A stretch of 64,000 nt of DNA from Propionibacteriaceae bacterium AM104-82 (GTDB lineage: Bacteria > Actinomycetota > Actinomycetes > Propionibacteriales > Propionibacteriaceae), in assembly GCA_027658995.1 (NCBI GenBank), contig JAQDQK010000015.1, positions 1 to 64,000 of the forward strand, read 5' to 3'. The notes beneath the pieces are model-generated. The model was not told the DNA's origin. It was given only the letters and a program-made list of their open reading frames with translations, and made no database searches. Both the position numbers and the translations under genes were made by a program. Shown here in pieces: positions 16,331 to 25,193 of the stretch; position 1 is the first letter of the stretch; each line of letters starts with the position of its first letter.

Positions 16331-17416
16331 ATGCCGGCAGTCAGCGAACATCCACCGCAGCTCACAGAGCGCATGTTGCTCGACATCGTGCAGCGCACTC
16401 TTCAGGAACGTCTTCCGTCTGGGTGGTCCGTGGGCGAGCCCGAGATCCCTGCCGCCGATTCCGGTGCCGATGCCATCGTGGTCGTTACCGCGCCGACCGG
16501 GCCGGCACTGCGTGTCCTGGTTGAGATGAAGAGGCTTGTCGAACCTCGCGACGTGCAGCGCATCGGAGACCAACTCCTGTCCAGGGCCAGGGAAGCCTCT
16601 GACATCGGCCTTGTTGCCGCGCGCTACCTGTCCCCGGCGGTGCGCCAGCGGCTTCAGGACGTGGGGTTGTCATTCGTCGATGCCACAGGCAATGTCCACG
16701 TCCGCTCGGATTCGGTTCCGTTGTTTCTTGCAGATCGTGGACTTGATCGGGACCCGTGGAGAGGCCCTGGGCGTCCTCGCGGAACCTTGAAGGGTGCCCC
16801 CGCTGCGCAGGTAGTCCGCGCCCTTCTTGATGCACCCGGGCCGATGCGGATCAGGGAGCTAGTGGCCTCGTCGCAGGCCTCTACTGGGTCTGTCTACCGT
16901 GTCGTGGAGTTCCTGGAGACTGAAGACCTCCTTGTGCGACGCAAGGATGGGACTCTGGCTGTACCAAGTTGGGTGTCGATTCTTCGTCGATGGTGTGCGG
17001 ACTACGAGTTCCTGACCACCAACACCGTTTCGCGGTGGATCGCCCCGCGGGGGGTCGATAGCGTGATCCGTGCCGCGATCGAGACGAACTCCGTCAGTTA
17101 TGCGGTCACCGGGTCTGTCGCCGCTGCCACCTGGGCGGCCTACGCGCCAGCCCGATCGGTCCAGGCGTATGCAACCAATGCGTCGGAGATCGCACGGCAG
17201 TGGGGCTTGCGTCCAACTGAGACCGGGGCGAACGTGTTGATCGCTGAGCCTGCCTACGAGGTGCTCATGCGCGGTGCCAGGCAGCGTCAGGACGGACTCT
17301 CGGTCGCCGCCCCGGTTCAGGTGGCCGCAGACCTCTTGAACGGTCCGGGAAGGGCGCCAAGCGAAGCGGAGGAACTGATCGAGTGGATGGTGGGGCATGA
17401 AGATGACTGGCGGTGA
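16331..17416 (+). CDS. AbiEi-like antitoxin/regulator with N-terminal nuclease-like domain
   Basis: This 361-residue protein has three parts. Residues about 35-75 contain 'DAIVVV...VLVEMKRL', a strand arrangement with an E-x-K pair reminiscent of PD-(D/E)XK folds. 'GLSFVDATGNVHVRSD' (about 112-127) follows. A winged helix then spans about residues 155-215 ('MRIRELVASSQASTGSVYRVVEFLE'). The C-terminal part resembles AbiEi-type effector-binding regions. It overlaps the AbiEii-like gene by 20 bases, the usual antitoxin-first order of type IV systems. It likely represses its own promoter. Whether the N-terminal domain is catalytic is unknown. Confidence 0.65.
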   Translation: MPAVSEHPPQLTERMLLDIVQRTLQERLPSGWSVGEPEIPAADSGADAIVVVTAPTGPALRVLVEMKRLVEPRDVQRIGDQLLSRAREASDIGLVAARYLSPAVRQRLQDVGLSFVDATGNVHVRSDSVPLFLADRGLDRDPWRGPGRPRGTLKGAPAAQVVRALLDAPGPMRIRELVASSQASTGSVYRVVEFLETEDLLVRRKDGTLAVPSWVSILRRWCADYEFLTTNTVSRWIAPRGVDSVIRAAIETNSVSYAVTGSVAAATWAAYAPARSVQAYATNASEIARQWGLRPTETGANVLIAEPAYEVLMRGARQRQDGLSVAAPVQVAADLLNGPGRAPSEAEELIEWMVGHEDDWR

Positions 17417-18239
17417 TTCGGAGAGCCTTTTCATCCGGGCGCGAGAGGCCTTGCTGGATGCACTCGAGGCGTTGGAGAAGCAGCGAGACGCCTTGATCGT
17501 CATCGGAGCGCAAGCCGTCTACCTGCGCACGGGCGACCTGGATGTCGCTCTTGCGCCCGCCACGAAGGATAGTGATTTCTCCCTCGACCCCCGCGCCCTT
17601 CACGATGACCCGTTGATTGAACAGGCGATGCTCTCCGCTGGCTTCCTGCCTGACGAGCAACCCGGTGCCTGGCTGACTGTCGACGGCATTCCCGTGGACC
17701 TCATGGTTCCAGAGCGGCTAGCGGGAAATGCGCGCCGCAGCGTTCGCATTCCACCGCACGGCGACCGCTCGGCACGAAGGGCCCGGGGGATCGAAGCGAC
17801 TCTGGTCGACTACGACATTCAAGAGATTTGCGCACTCGATGCCCAGGATGGGCGGCGGATCAGTGCGAAGGTTGCCGGTCCCGCTGCGCTCCTCGTCGCC
17901 AAGATCCACAAGATCACAGAGCGGCTCGCTCGGCCCACCCGGCTCAACGACAAGGACGCGCACGATGCGTACCGGATTCTTCGGAGCATCGATACCCAGG
18001 AACTGGTCGACCGATTCGTCCGCCTCATGCGCGACGAGATCAGCCGTGAGACCACCGTGGAAGCGCTGCGATCTCTTGAGGCCAACTTCGCGTCGGGCCC
18101 GGAGGCAATCGGGTCTTTCATGGCTGGACGGGCGGAGTCGGGTGTCGGCGACCCGCAGCAGGTCGCTCTGTCGACGGCCATCCTTGCCGAGGATCTGCTG
18201 CAAGCGCTGGTCGCCGATGGGATCCTCAACGCCGACTGA
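17397..18239 (+). CDS. AbiEii-like nucleotidyltransferase (candidate type IV toxin)
   Basis: This 280-residue protein has a nucleotidyltransferase-like N-terminus. 'ALIVIGAQAVYLRTG' corresponds to the G-[S/A] strand-loop and 'KDSDFSLD' to the D-x-D metal-binding pair. A later 'VDLMVPERL' may carry the third acidic residue. AbiEii toxins transfer nucleotides, for example to tRNA 3' ends. The second half is helical, with 'RLNDKDAHDAYRILRSID' typical of AbiEii-like proteins. It starts inside the end of the preceding AbiEi-like gene, so expression is coupled. Substrate and toxicity are inference. Confidence 0.7.
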   Translation: MKMTGGDSESLFIRAREALLDALEALEKQRDALIVIGAQAVYLRTGDLDVALAPATKDSDFSLDPRALHDDPLIEQAMLSAGFLPDEQPGAWLTVDGIPVDLMVPERLAGNARRSVRIPPHGDRSARRARGIEATLVDYDIQEICALDAQDGRRISAKVAGPAALLVAKIHKITERLARPTRLNDKDAHDAYRILRSIDTQELVDRFVRLMRDEISRETTVEALRSLEANFASGPEAIGSFMAGRAESGVGDPQQVALSTAILAEDLLQALVADGILNAD

Positions 18240-18507
18240 ATCTGTGTGAGCCTCTCGGTGCCGCAGACATCCGTCGCTGCGGGGGGTGAGTCTTGCCAGG
18301 CGGTGGCAGGCGAGGAATCGCGGGGAGCCACTCTGAGGAGAGTCTGAGACGACGCAAGGAAATCTCGGCAGAAGGAGCGCTTTCTACGCAGTCTTGAGCG
18401 TTGGCTAGGCCCGAGGCCAGAAATTGATCTGAGAAAAAGCTTGGAGTTTCTCAGGTGTGGGTGTTACGTTTTCTCGTCGCTACTGACCCATCCGAAAGGG
18501 GGCACCC
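18240..18507 (+). promoter_or_regulatory. 268-base region with serial hairpins before the NlpC/P60 gene
   Basis: Three short perfect hairpins follow the AbiE-like operon: CCGCAG/CTGCGG (18261-18282), TGCCA/TGGCA (18294-18308) and ACTCT/AGAGT (18330-18343). Further on is an 8-base inverted repeat, CTGAGAAA/TTTCTCAG (18429-18454). A possible promoter is TTGGAG (18441-18446), 17 bases, TTACGT (18464-18469). The hairpins could be the upstream operon's 3' end or a structured leader. I could not assign an RNA family. Confidence 0.35.
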
Positions 18508-19104
18508 GTGTTCAAGCGCCAAGTGCTCGTGATTCTCACCGCAATCCTCGGCGTCCTCGTCGGCGTCGCCCCCGTCGCGGAGGCCCAGGCGGACACCAAC
18601 TACCGTCCGCCGTCCACCACCAAGACCACCGCCAAGCCGGCCGCGAAGAAGGTCGCTCCCAAGCCGGCCGCGAAGAAGGCCCCGGCGAAGAAGGCGGCGC
18701 CGAAGGCCCCGGCGAAGAAGGCGGCGCCGAAGGCCGCCGTCTCCAGCGCCGATGCCAAGCGCCAGAAGGTCGTCGCCGCGGCGCTGAGTAAGGTCGGTAG
18801 CCGCTACGTCTACGGCAAGACCGGCCCGTCGTCCTTCGACTGCTCCGGTCTGACGCTCTACGCCTACCGCCAGGTCGGCATCTCCCTTCCGCATTCCTCG
18901 CGCAGCCAGTCGCGCGTCGGCAAGCGCGTCGCCCTGAACGCTCTGAAGCCCGGCGACCTCGTCTTTTACTACTCGCCGATCAGCCACGTGGGCATCTACA
19001 TCGGTAACGGCAAGGTCGTCGACGCGGCCAACCGTCGCACCGGCGTCCGCGTGACCAGCCTCAAGTCGATGCCGCTGAAGGCCGCCGTCCGCGTCATCAA
19101 CTGA
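18508..19104 (+). CDS. NlpC/P60 family cell-wall endopeptidase (C40)
   Basis: This 198-residue protein begins with GTG after an AAAGGGGG ribosome site. A signal peptide (about residues 1-26, cleavage after AEA) is followed by a Lys/Ala/Pro-rich wall-spanning linker (about 38-77). The NlpC/P60 domain then has catalytic Cys112 (DCSGLT), His160 (SHVGIY) and a likely third residue Asn175. It should cleave D-gamma-glutamyl bonds in peptidoglycan stem peptides outside the membrane. The linker contains two identical 27-base DNA units (18676-18702 and 18703-18729), a source of length variation. Confidence 0.92.
   Translation: MFKRQVLVILTAILGVLVGVAPVAEAQADTNYRPPSTTKTTAKPAAKKVAPKPAAKKAPAKKAAPKAPAKKAAPKAAVSSADAKRQKVVAAALSKVGSRYVYGKTGPSSFDCSGLTLYAYRQVGISLPHSSRSQSRVGKRVALNALKPGDLVFYYSPISHVGIYIGNGKVVDAANRRTGVRVTSLKSMPLKAAVRVIN
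18676..18729 (+). repeat. Two perfect 27-base tandem units in the NlpC/P60 linker
   Basis: Each unit encodes KAPAKKAAP. The copies at 18676-18702 and 18703-18729 are identical, suggesting recent duplication or slippage in a cell-wall linker. Confidence 0.8.
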
Positions 19105-19120
19105 CAAACCCCGCGTGAGT

Positions 19121-19440
19121 GGTCGCCGTTCCCGGAGCTTTCTCCGGGAACGGTTTCCATTTCCCGAGCCGGCGGCGGTCGGAGCGCTGAGAGTTCGTGT
19201 TTCTTGGAGCGCGTCGGCGTGGAGGTTGCGGACGTTTCGACGCGGACGCGCGACTTCGTCGGCGGTCCGGCTCAACGAGCGGGTTGCCGTTCCCGGAGCC
19301 TCTCCGGGAACGGTTTCCGTTTCCCGGGGCTGTCGAGGGTCCGAGCGCTGAGCGTTCGTGGGTCTTGGAGCGGGTCGCCGTCCAGGTTGCGGACGTTTCG
19401 ACGCGGACGCGACTTCGTCGGCGGTCCGGCTCAACGAGCG
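19121..19440. repeat. About 160-base tandem duplication upstream of jetA
   Basis: Two diverged copies start near 19121 and 19281. The shared landmark GCCGTTCCCGGAG occurs at 19125 and 19286, and CTCAACGAGCG ends both copies near 19281 and 19440. Each copy holds a hairpin (CCGTTCCCGGAG paired with CTCCGGGAACGG) and a 'TTTCGACGCGGACG..CGACTTCGTCGG' segment like the REP-type intergenic elements of actinobacteria. The first hairpin, right after the NlpC/P60 stop, may serve as its terminator. No real gene is present. Confidence 0.75.
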
Positions 19441-19471
19441 GTCTCGAAATGCGCCGGGCGACCAGGCGAAC

Positions 19472-19477
19472 TAGGCT
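19472..19477 (+). promoter_or_regulatory. -10 box of the Wadjet operon, probably leaderless
   Basis: TAGGCT ends 8 bases before ATG 19486 of jetA, without a Shine-Dalgarno sequence. The same hexamer and flank (TAGGCTGG) precedes the histidine-kinase gene at 48430. Confidence 0.4.
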
Positions 19478-19485
19478 GGCCGCCG

Positions 19486-20970
19486 ATGAGCAACACCCAT
19501 GTGGAGGCCGCCTTCCAGCGCTCGGCCGCCGCCTTCAAGAACCCCATGCTGGACCTGCTGCACGGACGCTTTGCGCCGTTCGTCGTGACGGCCCTTTCCA
19601 TGGTGTTCACGCCCGACCGGCCGAAGGTGGCCGTGGCCGACGCGCACGTCGAGGTCGGCGAGGTCCTCGAGCAGCTTCGCGGCGCCGGATACGGCGACGA
19701 CGACTCGCCCTGGCACCTGCCCGCCGGCACCGCCCGGGAGCTCTGCCGACACTGGGTAAAGGTCGGCTGGCTGCTGCCGCAGATCGACGATGACGTCGAG
19801 GTCTACCGCCTCTCCGCCCACGCCGTCGGCGCGCTCGAGATCGCGGGCCGGGTCGGCGGGGCGCGCACCCGCGTCACCACCTCCCGCGTCCGCACGCTCC
19901 TTGACGCCGTCGAGCACCTCGCCGAGACCACCGACCCCGACCCGAGCGCCCGGATCGACCGGCTCCGCGCCGAGCGCGACCAACTCGACCACGAGATCGC
20001 TCGACTCGCGGCGGGGGAGCGACCCGAGCAGGTCGGCGACGAGCAACTCCTTGAGGAGGCCGAGAACGTCCTGCACCTTGCGCGCGAGCTGCCCGCCGAC
20101 TTCGCCCGCGTCGCCGAGTCCATCAAGGCCATGCAGCGCGACGTCGTCACCGACCTGCGCCAGGACATCCGCCCCACCGGCGAGGTGCTGCGCGAGTACC
20201 TGCAGCGCGGCCAGCAGGTGATGGAGTCGACCCCCGAGGGCCGCGCCTTCTCCGGGGCGCTGCGCCTGATCGGCGACCCCGAACGCATCGACGACCTCAC
20301 CCACCAACTCGGCGTCGTGCTGCACCACCGCTTCGTCCGGCTGCTCGGCCCCGAGCAGCGCGCCGAACTGGCCGCGATCTCGCGCCGCGTCGAACAGGGC
20401 GTCCAGGAGGTGCTCGTCGCGCAGCGCCGCGCCTCGCACGTCATCACGACCCAGGTCCGCACCCACGACCCGATCCGCGACCGGCAGGTCGACGACCTCC
20501 TCCGCGACGTGATGAGCGGCTTCCACCGCTGGATGCAGAGCTCGCAGCGGGGCGAGACCGTCGAGCCGCTGCGCAGCCTCCCCGTCGCCGACGTCGGCCA
20601 CCTCCGTCAGAGCCTCGGCGACATCCGGCCGAGCAGCACCCCGGACCCCCTCGCCGACGGCGACACCGACGCCGACTTCGTCGACGCAGACACCCGCAAC
20701 TGGGGCGGGCCGCACTACGGAGCGCTCGAGGACCACCTCGCCGCCTTCGCAGACGGCGAATCCTTCGACCTGGCCGCCGCCTTCGAGGCTGTCCCGGACC
20801 ACGCGCGGCGACCCGTCGACCTGCTGGGCCTGCTCGAGATCGCCCACCGCAACGGCATGACGGAGGCCGAGACCGTCTCCGTCGTCGAGGCACTGCGGCC
20901 CGACGGCACCAGCAGACGCTTCGCGTTCGGGTCGGTCACGGCCCGCACCACCCGAGGAGAAGACCAATGA
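19486..20970 (+). CDS. jetA: Wadjet system protein JetA (DUF3375, MukF/kleisin-like)
   Basis: This 494-residue protein starts '[17 protein letters not shown]' and matches DUF3375. It has an N-terminal winged-helix-like region ('[17 protein letters not shown]'), a long helical middle ('[23 protein letters not shown]', '[16 protein letters not shown]') and an acidic C-terminal part. In Wadjet, JetA is the kleisin that bridges the two SMC-like JetC ATPase heads and helps load or extrude plasmid DNA. Its stop overlaps jetB by 4 bases. Start chosen at ATG 19486, because upstream sequence is the duplicated intergenic repeat. Confidence 0.9.
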   Translation: MSNTHVEAAFQRSAAAFKNPMLDLLHGRFAPFVVTALSMVFTPDRPKVAVADAHVEVGEVLEQLRGAGYGDDDSPWHLPAGTARELCRHWVKVGWLLPQIDDDVEVYRLSAHAVGALEIAGRVGGARTRVTTSRVRTLLDAVEHLAETTDPDPSARIDRLRAERDQLDHEIARLAAGERPEQVGDEQLLEEAENVLHLARELPADFARVAESIKAMQRDVVTDLRQDIRPTGEVLREYLQRGQQVMESTPEGRAFSGALRLIGDPERIDDLTHQLGVVLHHRFVRLLGPEQRAELAAISRRVEQGVQEVLVAQRRASHVITTQVRTHDPIRDRQVDDLLRDVMSGFHRWMQSSQRGETVEPLRSLPVADVGHLRQSLGDIRPSSTPDPLADGDTDADFVDADTRNWGGPHYGALEDHLAAFADGESFDLAAAFEAVPDHARRPVDLLGLLEIAHRNGMTEAETVSVVEALRPDGTSRRFAFGSVTARTTRGEDQ

Positions 20971-21635
20971 CGCAGGACATCGACCTCGACGGCCCGTTCA
21001 TCGAGCCCGTCTCCATGGAGGACGACCCCGACGAGTTTTACGCGGGCGACCGCGGCGTCCTCGAACCGGAGGTACGCCACGTGCTGGTGCGACTGCTGCA
21101 GCGCCGCTTCCTGCTCGCCGACCGCAACGCCGCGCAGTGGAAGGTGCTGCTCGACAACCAGCAGATCATCGAGTCCCGGCTCGGCGACCTGTACGTGCGC
21201 CTCGTCGTCGACCACGACCGCGGCGTCGCCTACAAGACGCAGGTCCGATCCGACGAACTCGAGGTGCCGATCCTCCTCAAGGACGAGTCCTACACCCGCG
21301 TCGAGACGCTCGTGCTGATCAACCTGCGCACCGTCTTCCAGCGCGAGCGCACCGCTGGCGAGTCGTCCGCGCGCGTCGACGTCGAGGAGATCGAGCAGAC
21401 GGTGCTGACCTACTTCACCGACGCCGACGGCGACATCGCCCGCAGGCAGCGCGCCATCCGCAACGCGCTCGCCCGGCTCCGCGCCGAGGGCGTCGTCGAG
21501 GAGGAGTCCGAGGGCCGCTACCGGATCAGCCCGCTCGTCGAGATCGTGCTGAGCCTCGAACGGCTGCAGGAACTCAAGACCTGGCTGCGCGACCAGAACA
21601 CCCAGCCCACCGACCAGGAGGAGGACCTCGCATGA
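20967..21635 (+). CDS. jetB: Wadjet system protein JetB (DUF4194, MukE-like)
   Basis: This 222-residue protein matches DUF4194. '[19 protein letters not shown]' near residue 35 is followed by a winged-helix segment ending '[38 protein letters not shown]'. JetB is the KITE/MukE-type partner that binds JetA and the ATPase. The gene is flanked by 4-base ATGA overlaps on both sides, so JetA, JetB and JetC are made together. Length is normal. Confidence 0.9.
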   Translation: MTQDIDLDGPFIEPVSMEDDPDEFYAGDRGVLEPEVRHVLVRLLQRRFLLADRNAAQWKVLLDNQQIIESRLGDLYVRLVVDHDRGVAYKTQVRSDELEVPILLKDESYTRVETLVLINLRTVFQRERTAGESSARVDVEEIEQTVLTYFTDADGDIARRQRAIRNALARLRAEGVVEEESEGRYRISPLVEIVLSLERLQELKTWLRDQNTQPTDQEEDLA

Positions 21636-24600
21636 GCATGCTCGACACCCTGTTCGGGCTGATCCCGGCCGCCTCGCGAGGCCAGCAGTGGCTCGCAGAG
21701 GACCTGCAACTGGTCAACTGGGGCGGCTACGACGGCGTGCACCGCGTCCGCTTCTCGCCGACGGCGACGCTGCTGTGCGGCGGCTCCGGCTCCGGTAAGT
21801 CCACGCTGATGGACGGCTACATCGCCCTGATGATGCCGCACACCACCCCGTTCAACGGCGCCTCCAACGGCGGCATCGTCGGCCGGCCCCGCGGCCAGGA
21901 GCAGCGCAACATCCTGTCCTACGGCCGCGGGAAGCTCGACGAGTCCCGCACCGAGGAGGGCACCAAGTTCAGGGTGCTGCGCGGCGACGGCGTCGACACC
22001 TGGACGGCGATCGCCATGACCTGGGTCGACCAGGACGGTGCCCGGTTCACGGCGGTGCGCGCCTGGTACATCCCGGCGAGTGCCCGACTGCTGGACGACA
22101 CCATCAAGGTGCGCGGCTTCCGCGCGGGCGAGTTCGACCTGCGCTCCCTCGAGCCGGCGGTCGCGCAGCGCTTCGGCGACGCCGCCGTCCGGGCGACCGG
22201 CCTCGACACCGTCGCCACCGACCGCGAGTTCTCCGCCAAGCTGCACTCGTCGCTCGGCATCGGGGCCGCGGGTGCCGGGTCGAAGGCGATGAGCCTGCTC
22301 GCCCGTATCCAGGCCGGCCAGCAGATCACGACCGTCGACGACCTCTACAAGAAGATGGTCATCGAGGAGCCCGAGACGCTGGCCACCGCCGACGCCGTCG
22401 TGGCGCACTTCGACGGGCTCGAGTCGACCCGCCAGCGGATGCTGACGGCGCGCCAGCAACTGCGCGCGCTTGACCCGATCCGCGGGCTGCGCGAGAAGAT
22501 CGACGAGGCCGCCGAGCGGCTGCGCGTGATCGACGCCGTCGGCTCGTTCTCCGACCCCACCTCTCCGGCGACGCTGTGGCAGGCCGAGCGGCGCCTCGGG
22601 CTGCTGCGCGAGGTCGAGGAGGAACAGCGGCTGCGCAAGCAGAAGGCCGACGCGCTGGTCAGGGAGCGCACGGCGCTCGCGCACGCCGCCGAGGCCGAGC
22701 GTGAGGGGCTCGAGGACGTGCTGCGCGCCTCCGGCGGCGACCGGCTCGAGAACGCCCGCCGCGAACTGCGCGAGACCGAGCGGCGCCTCGCGGAGGTCCG
22801 TCGTCAGCGCGAACGCCTCGACGCCGCCCTCGAGGTGCTCGGCGCGAGCGTCACCTCGGCCGGATCCTTCGGCAAGCTCGCCGACCAGGCCCGTGCCGCC
22901 CTGGCCGATCGTGACGCAAAGGCCGTCGCCCGCGACGTCTACGCCGACGCGCAGGGCACCAAGCGCGCCGTCGAGCGCGAGGTCGCCGACCTGGAGGCCG
23001 AGCGCCGCGTCGTGGAGACCGGCCGCGACAACATCCCCCGGCATCTGCACGAGACGCGCGACCTGCTCGCGAAGGTCGCGGGGCTCACCCCCGACGACCT
23101 GCCGTTCGTCGGCGAACTCGTCGAGGTCCGCACCGAGTACGAGCAGTGGCGCGAGGCGTTCAACCTCGCGCTCGGCGGCTTTGCCACCACGATGCTGATC
23201 GACGCGTCGCATCTTCCCGCGTTCCGCGCCGCCATCGACTCGGTGCGATCCCGGGTCCGGCTGCGCTACGAGGGCGTCCACACCGGCGTCGCGCAGGCCG
23301 AACGGCTCGACGACGACACGCTGCCCGGCCGCCTCGACTACCGCCGCACCGAGTTCACCGGTTGGCTCCAGGAGCGCCTCGAGGCGCGCTTCGGCTACGT
23401 CTGCGTCGACAACCCGGCGGCGCTGTCGCGGCACAAGTTGGCGCTGACCGTCACAGGCCAGATGGCGCGCGGCAGCTCCGGCGCGCACGGTGGACACGGC
23501 ACCGACAACGTGCTCGGCTTCTCCAACCAGCGGCGACTCTCGCTGCTCACCGACCGGATCGACGAGACCCGGTTCCGGCTCGTCGACGCCATCGACGCCG
23601 TCGACCGGGCCGCCCGCGCTCTCGACGACCTCGAGGCGCGCCGCACCGCATACGCCGAGGTGTCCAACGTGACGTGGGACCAGGTCGACGTCGCCGGACT
23701 GGAGACCGAACTGGAGCGGTGGTCGCGCGTCATCGACGAGGTCACATCCGGCAACCCCGAGATCGCCCGGGTGCAGAACCAGATCGCCAAGGCGCGCGAC
23801 AAGGTCGCCGACCTGCAGCAGGCCATTGGCCGCGCCCGCCAGGAGCACGACCTGGCCGACGAGGCCCTCGGCGCCACCGTCGACGAGGTCGACGCGGCGC
23901 AGGCCATCGTCGACGCCGCCGAGGACGACGAGCGGACCCTGACCGCGGGGCAGCGCACCTACCTCGACGCCCGGTTCGAGCTGGGCGGTGCCGCAGGCGA
24001 CGAGTCGCGCACCGAGGAACTCGGACGCTTCGACGCGGCGCTTCGGCAGGCCTCCGCCAAGCTCGGGTCGGACCGGGACGCGGCGCAGGAGACGCTCGGC
24101 GAGTCGCGCGAGCGGCTGCGCCAGACCCTGACGTCGTTCCTGGAGCGGTGGCCGAACCCGAACCTGCTCGCCGACCCGGATGAGTCGGTCGCCGACTTCG
24201 AGCGGATCATGGACGACCTGGAGGCAAGCGGGCTGCACGAGTTGGAGACGGAGTGGCGCGACTCGCTGCTCAAGCTCTCCGGCAACGACCTGACCAACCT
24301 CGACGCGTCGCTGTCGCGGGCCGTGCGCGAGATCCGGGAGCGGATCGAGCCGATCAACCAGATCATGTCGGACCTGCCGTTCTACGACGACGGATTCCGG
24401 CTGCAGATCGCCACGCAGGAGAGCAGTTCCGCCGTCCGGACCAGGTTCCGCCGCGAACTGCGCGACGTGCGCGCCGCCATCGACGCGGCGGACGACGATG
24501 CCGCCCGCGAGCAGGTCTACGTGCGGATGGCGAAGCTGATCCAGCGGATCCGCCGCACCGCGCCGGACTTCTCCGACCTGATCGACGTGCGCAACCACGT

Positions 24601-24985
24601 CAGGGTCAGCGCGGAGCGGGTGCGGGCTGGCAGCCGCGAGCACGTCGCGCTGTACGACCACATCGGCGAGAAGTCCGGAGGCGAGTCGCAGGAGTTGATC
24701 GCGTTCATCGTCGGGGCGGCGCTGCGCTACCAACTCGGCGACGCGGGGGCCGAGCGTCCGCGCTACGCGCCGGTGTTCCTCGACGAGGCCCTCATCAAGG
24801 CGGACGCGCACTTCACCAAGCGCGCGATCGGCGCCTGGCGGGGGCTTGGCTTCCAGTTGGTGATCGGAGCCCCGAACGACAAGTACAGCGCGATCGAGCC
24901 GCACGTCGACGTCGAATACGACATCCTCAAGGACACCCGCGGCCGGTCCTGGCCCAAGGCGAAGGTCGGGCTGCCCACGGACTGA
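21632..24985 (+). CDS. jetC: Wadjet system ATPase JetC (SMC/MukB-like)
   Basis: This 1117-residue protein has Walker [10 protein letters not shown] at residues 50-58 and long coiled coils in the middle (about 270-480 and 640-900). The C-terminal ATPase half has the signature KSGGESQ at 1014-1020 and Walker B VFLDEA at 1048-1053. All ATPase motifs are intact. JetC is the motor that extrudes DNA loops to sense small circular plasmids. After its stop there is no jetD, the gene for the topoisomerase VI-like nuclease that cuts the plasmid. The next gene is iolG on the opposite strand. Confidence 0.92.
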   Translation: MSMLDTLFGLIPAASRGQQWLAEDLQLVNWGGYDGVHRVRFSPTATLLCGGSGSGKSTLMDGYIALMMPHTTPFNGASNGGIVGRPRGQEQRNILSYGRGKLDESRTEEGTKFRVLRGDGVDTWTAIAMTWVDQDGARFTAVRAWYIPASARLLDDTIKVRGFRAGEFDLRSLEPAVAQRFGDAAVRATGLDTVATDREFSAKLHSSLGIGAAGAGSKAMSLLARIQAGQQITTVDDLYKKMVIEEPETLATADAVVAHFDGLESTRQRMLTARQQLRALDPIRGLREKIDEAAERLRVIDAVGSFSDPTSPATLWQAERRLGLLREVEEEQRLRKQKADALVRERTALAHAAEAEREGLEDVLRASGGDRLENARRELRETERRLAEVRRQRERLDAALEVLGASVTSAGSFGKLADQARAALADRDAKAVARDVYADAQGTKRAVEREVADLEAERRVVETGRDNIPRHLHETRDLLAKVAGLTPDDLPFVGELVEVRTEYEQWREAFNLALGGFATTMLIDASHLPAFRAAIDSVRSRVRLRYEGVHTGVAQAERLDDDTLPGRLDYRRTEFTGWLQERLEARFGYVCVDNPAALSRHKLALTVTGQMARGSSGAHGGHGTDNVLGFSNQRRLSLLTDRIDETRFRLVDAIDAVDRAARALDDLEARRTAYAEVSNVTWDQVDVAGLETELERWSRVIDEVTSGNPEIARVQNQIAKARDKVADLQQAIGRARQEHDLADEALGATVDEVDAAQAIVDAAEDDERTLTAGQRTYLDARFELGGAAGDESRTEELGRFDAALRQASAKLGSDRDAAQETLGESRERLRQTLTSFLERWPNPNLLADPDESVADFERIMDDLEASGLHELETEWRDSLLKLSGNDLTNLDASLSRAVREIRERIEPINQIMSDLPFYDDGFRLQIATQESSSAVRTRFRRELRDVRAAIDAADDDAAREQVYVRMAKLIQRIRRTAPDFSDLIDVRNHVRVSAERVRAGSREHVALYDHIGEKSGGESQELIAFIVGAALRYQLGDAGAERPRYAPVFLDEALIKADAHFTKRAIGAWRGLGFQLVIGAPNDKYSAIEPHVDVEYDILKDTRGRSWPKAKVGLPTD

Positions 24986-25193
24986 TGTGGTGATGCGACC
25001 TGGGCGTTGAGCAGTAGTCGAAGGTCGATGCGGTGTGGAACGTGCAACTGCGCTCGCAAGCGCGTCGAACACGCAATGCTGCTCAACGCCAATGCCAACG
25101 CCAAAGCCAACGCCGGGCCCTACCTACGGGTGCGACCAGGAACTCGACGGCGCCGCCCGACCGTAGTCGAGCGGCGCCGTGCGAACTCCAGGC
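24986..25193. other. Gene-free junction after jetC with small repeats
   Basis: GTTGAGCAG (25006-25014) and CTGCTCAAC (25079-25087) are inverted around a 64-base spacer. A run of five AAnGCC hexamers follows (about 25085-25114). A 10-base perfect hairpin stem, ACGGCGCCGC/GCGGCGCCGT (25147-25180), then probably ends both convergent transcripts. No jetD fragment is readable in any frame. Confidence 0.6.
25147..25180. terminator. Bidirectional hairpin between jetC and iolG
   Basis: Perfect 10-base arms at 25147-25156 and 25171-25180 around a 14-base loop, located just past the iolG stop at 25194. Confidence 0.55.

Noticed and set aside
18240..18507. A c-di-AMP (ydaO) riboswitch before the NlpC/P60 gene
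   Set aside because: GGGGTGAGTC and GGGGAGCC blocks occur, but in the wrong order. The conserved CCG-CAGCTAAC core is missing, so the family cannot be claimed.
19204..19485. An N-terminal extension of JetA
   Set aside because: The extension would be translated from the duplicated 160-base intergenic repeat and lacks family similarity.
21518..25072. 1184-codon minus-strand frame opposite jetC
   Set aside because: It is the complement shadow of jetC, which has full ATPase motifs.
24986..25193. A short or truncated jetD
   Set aside because: All frames in this gap are interrupted, and none shows winged-helix or TOPRIM-like sequence.
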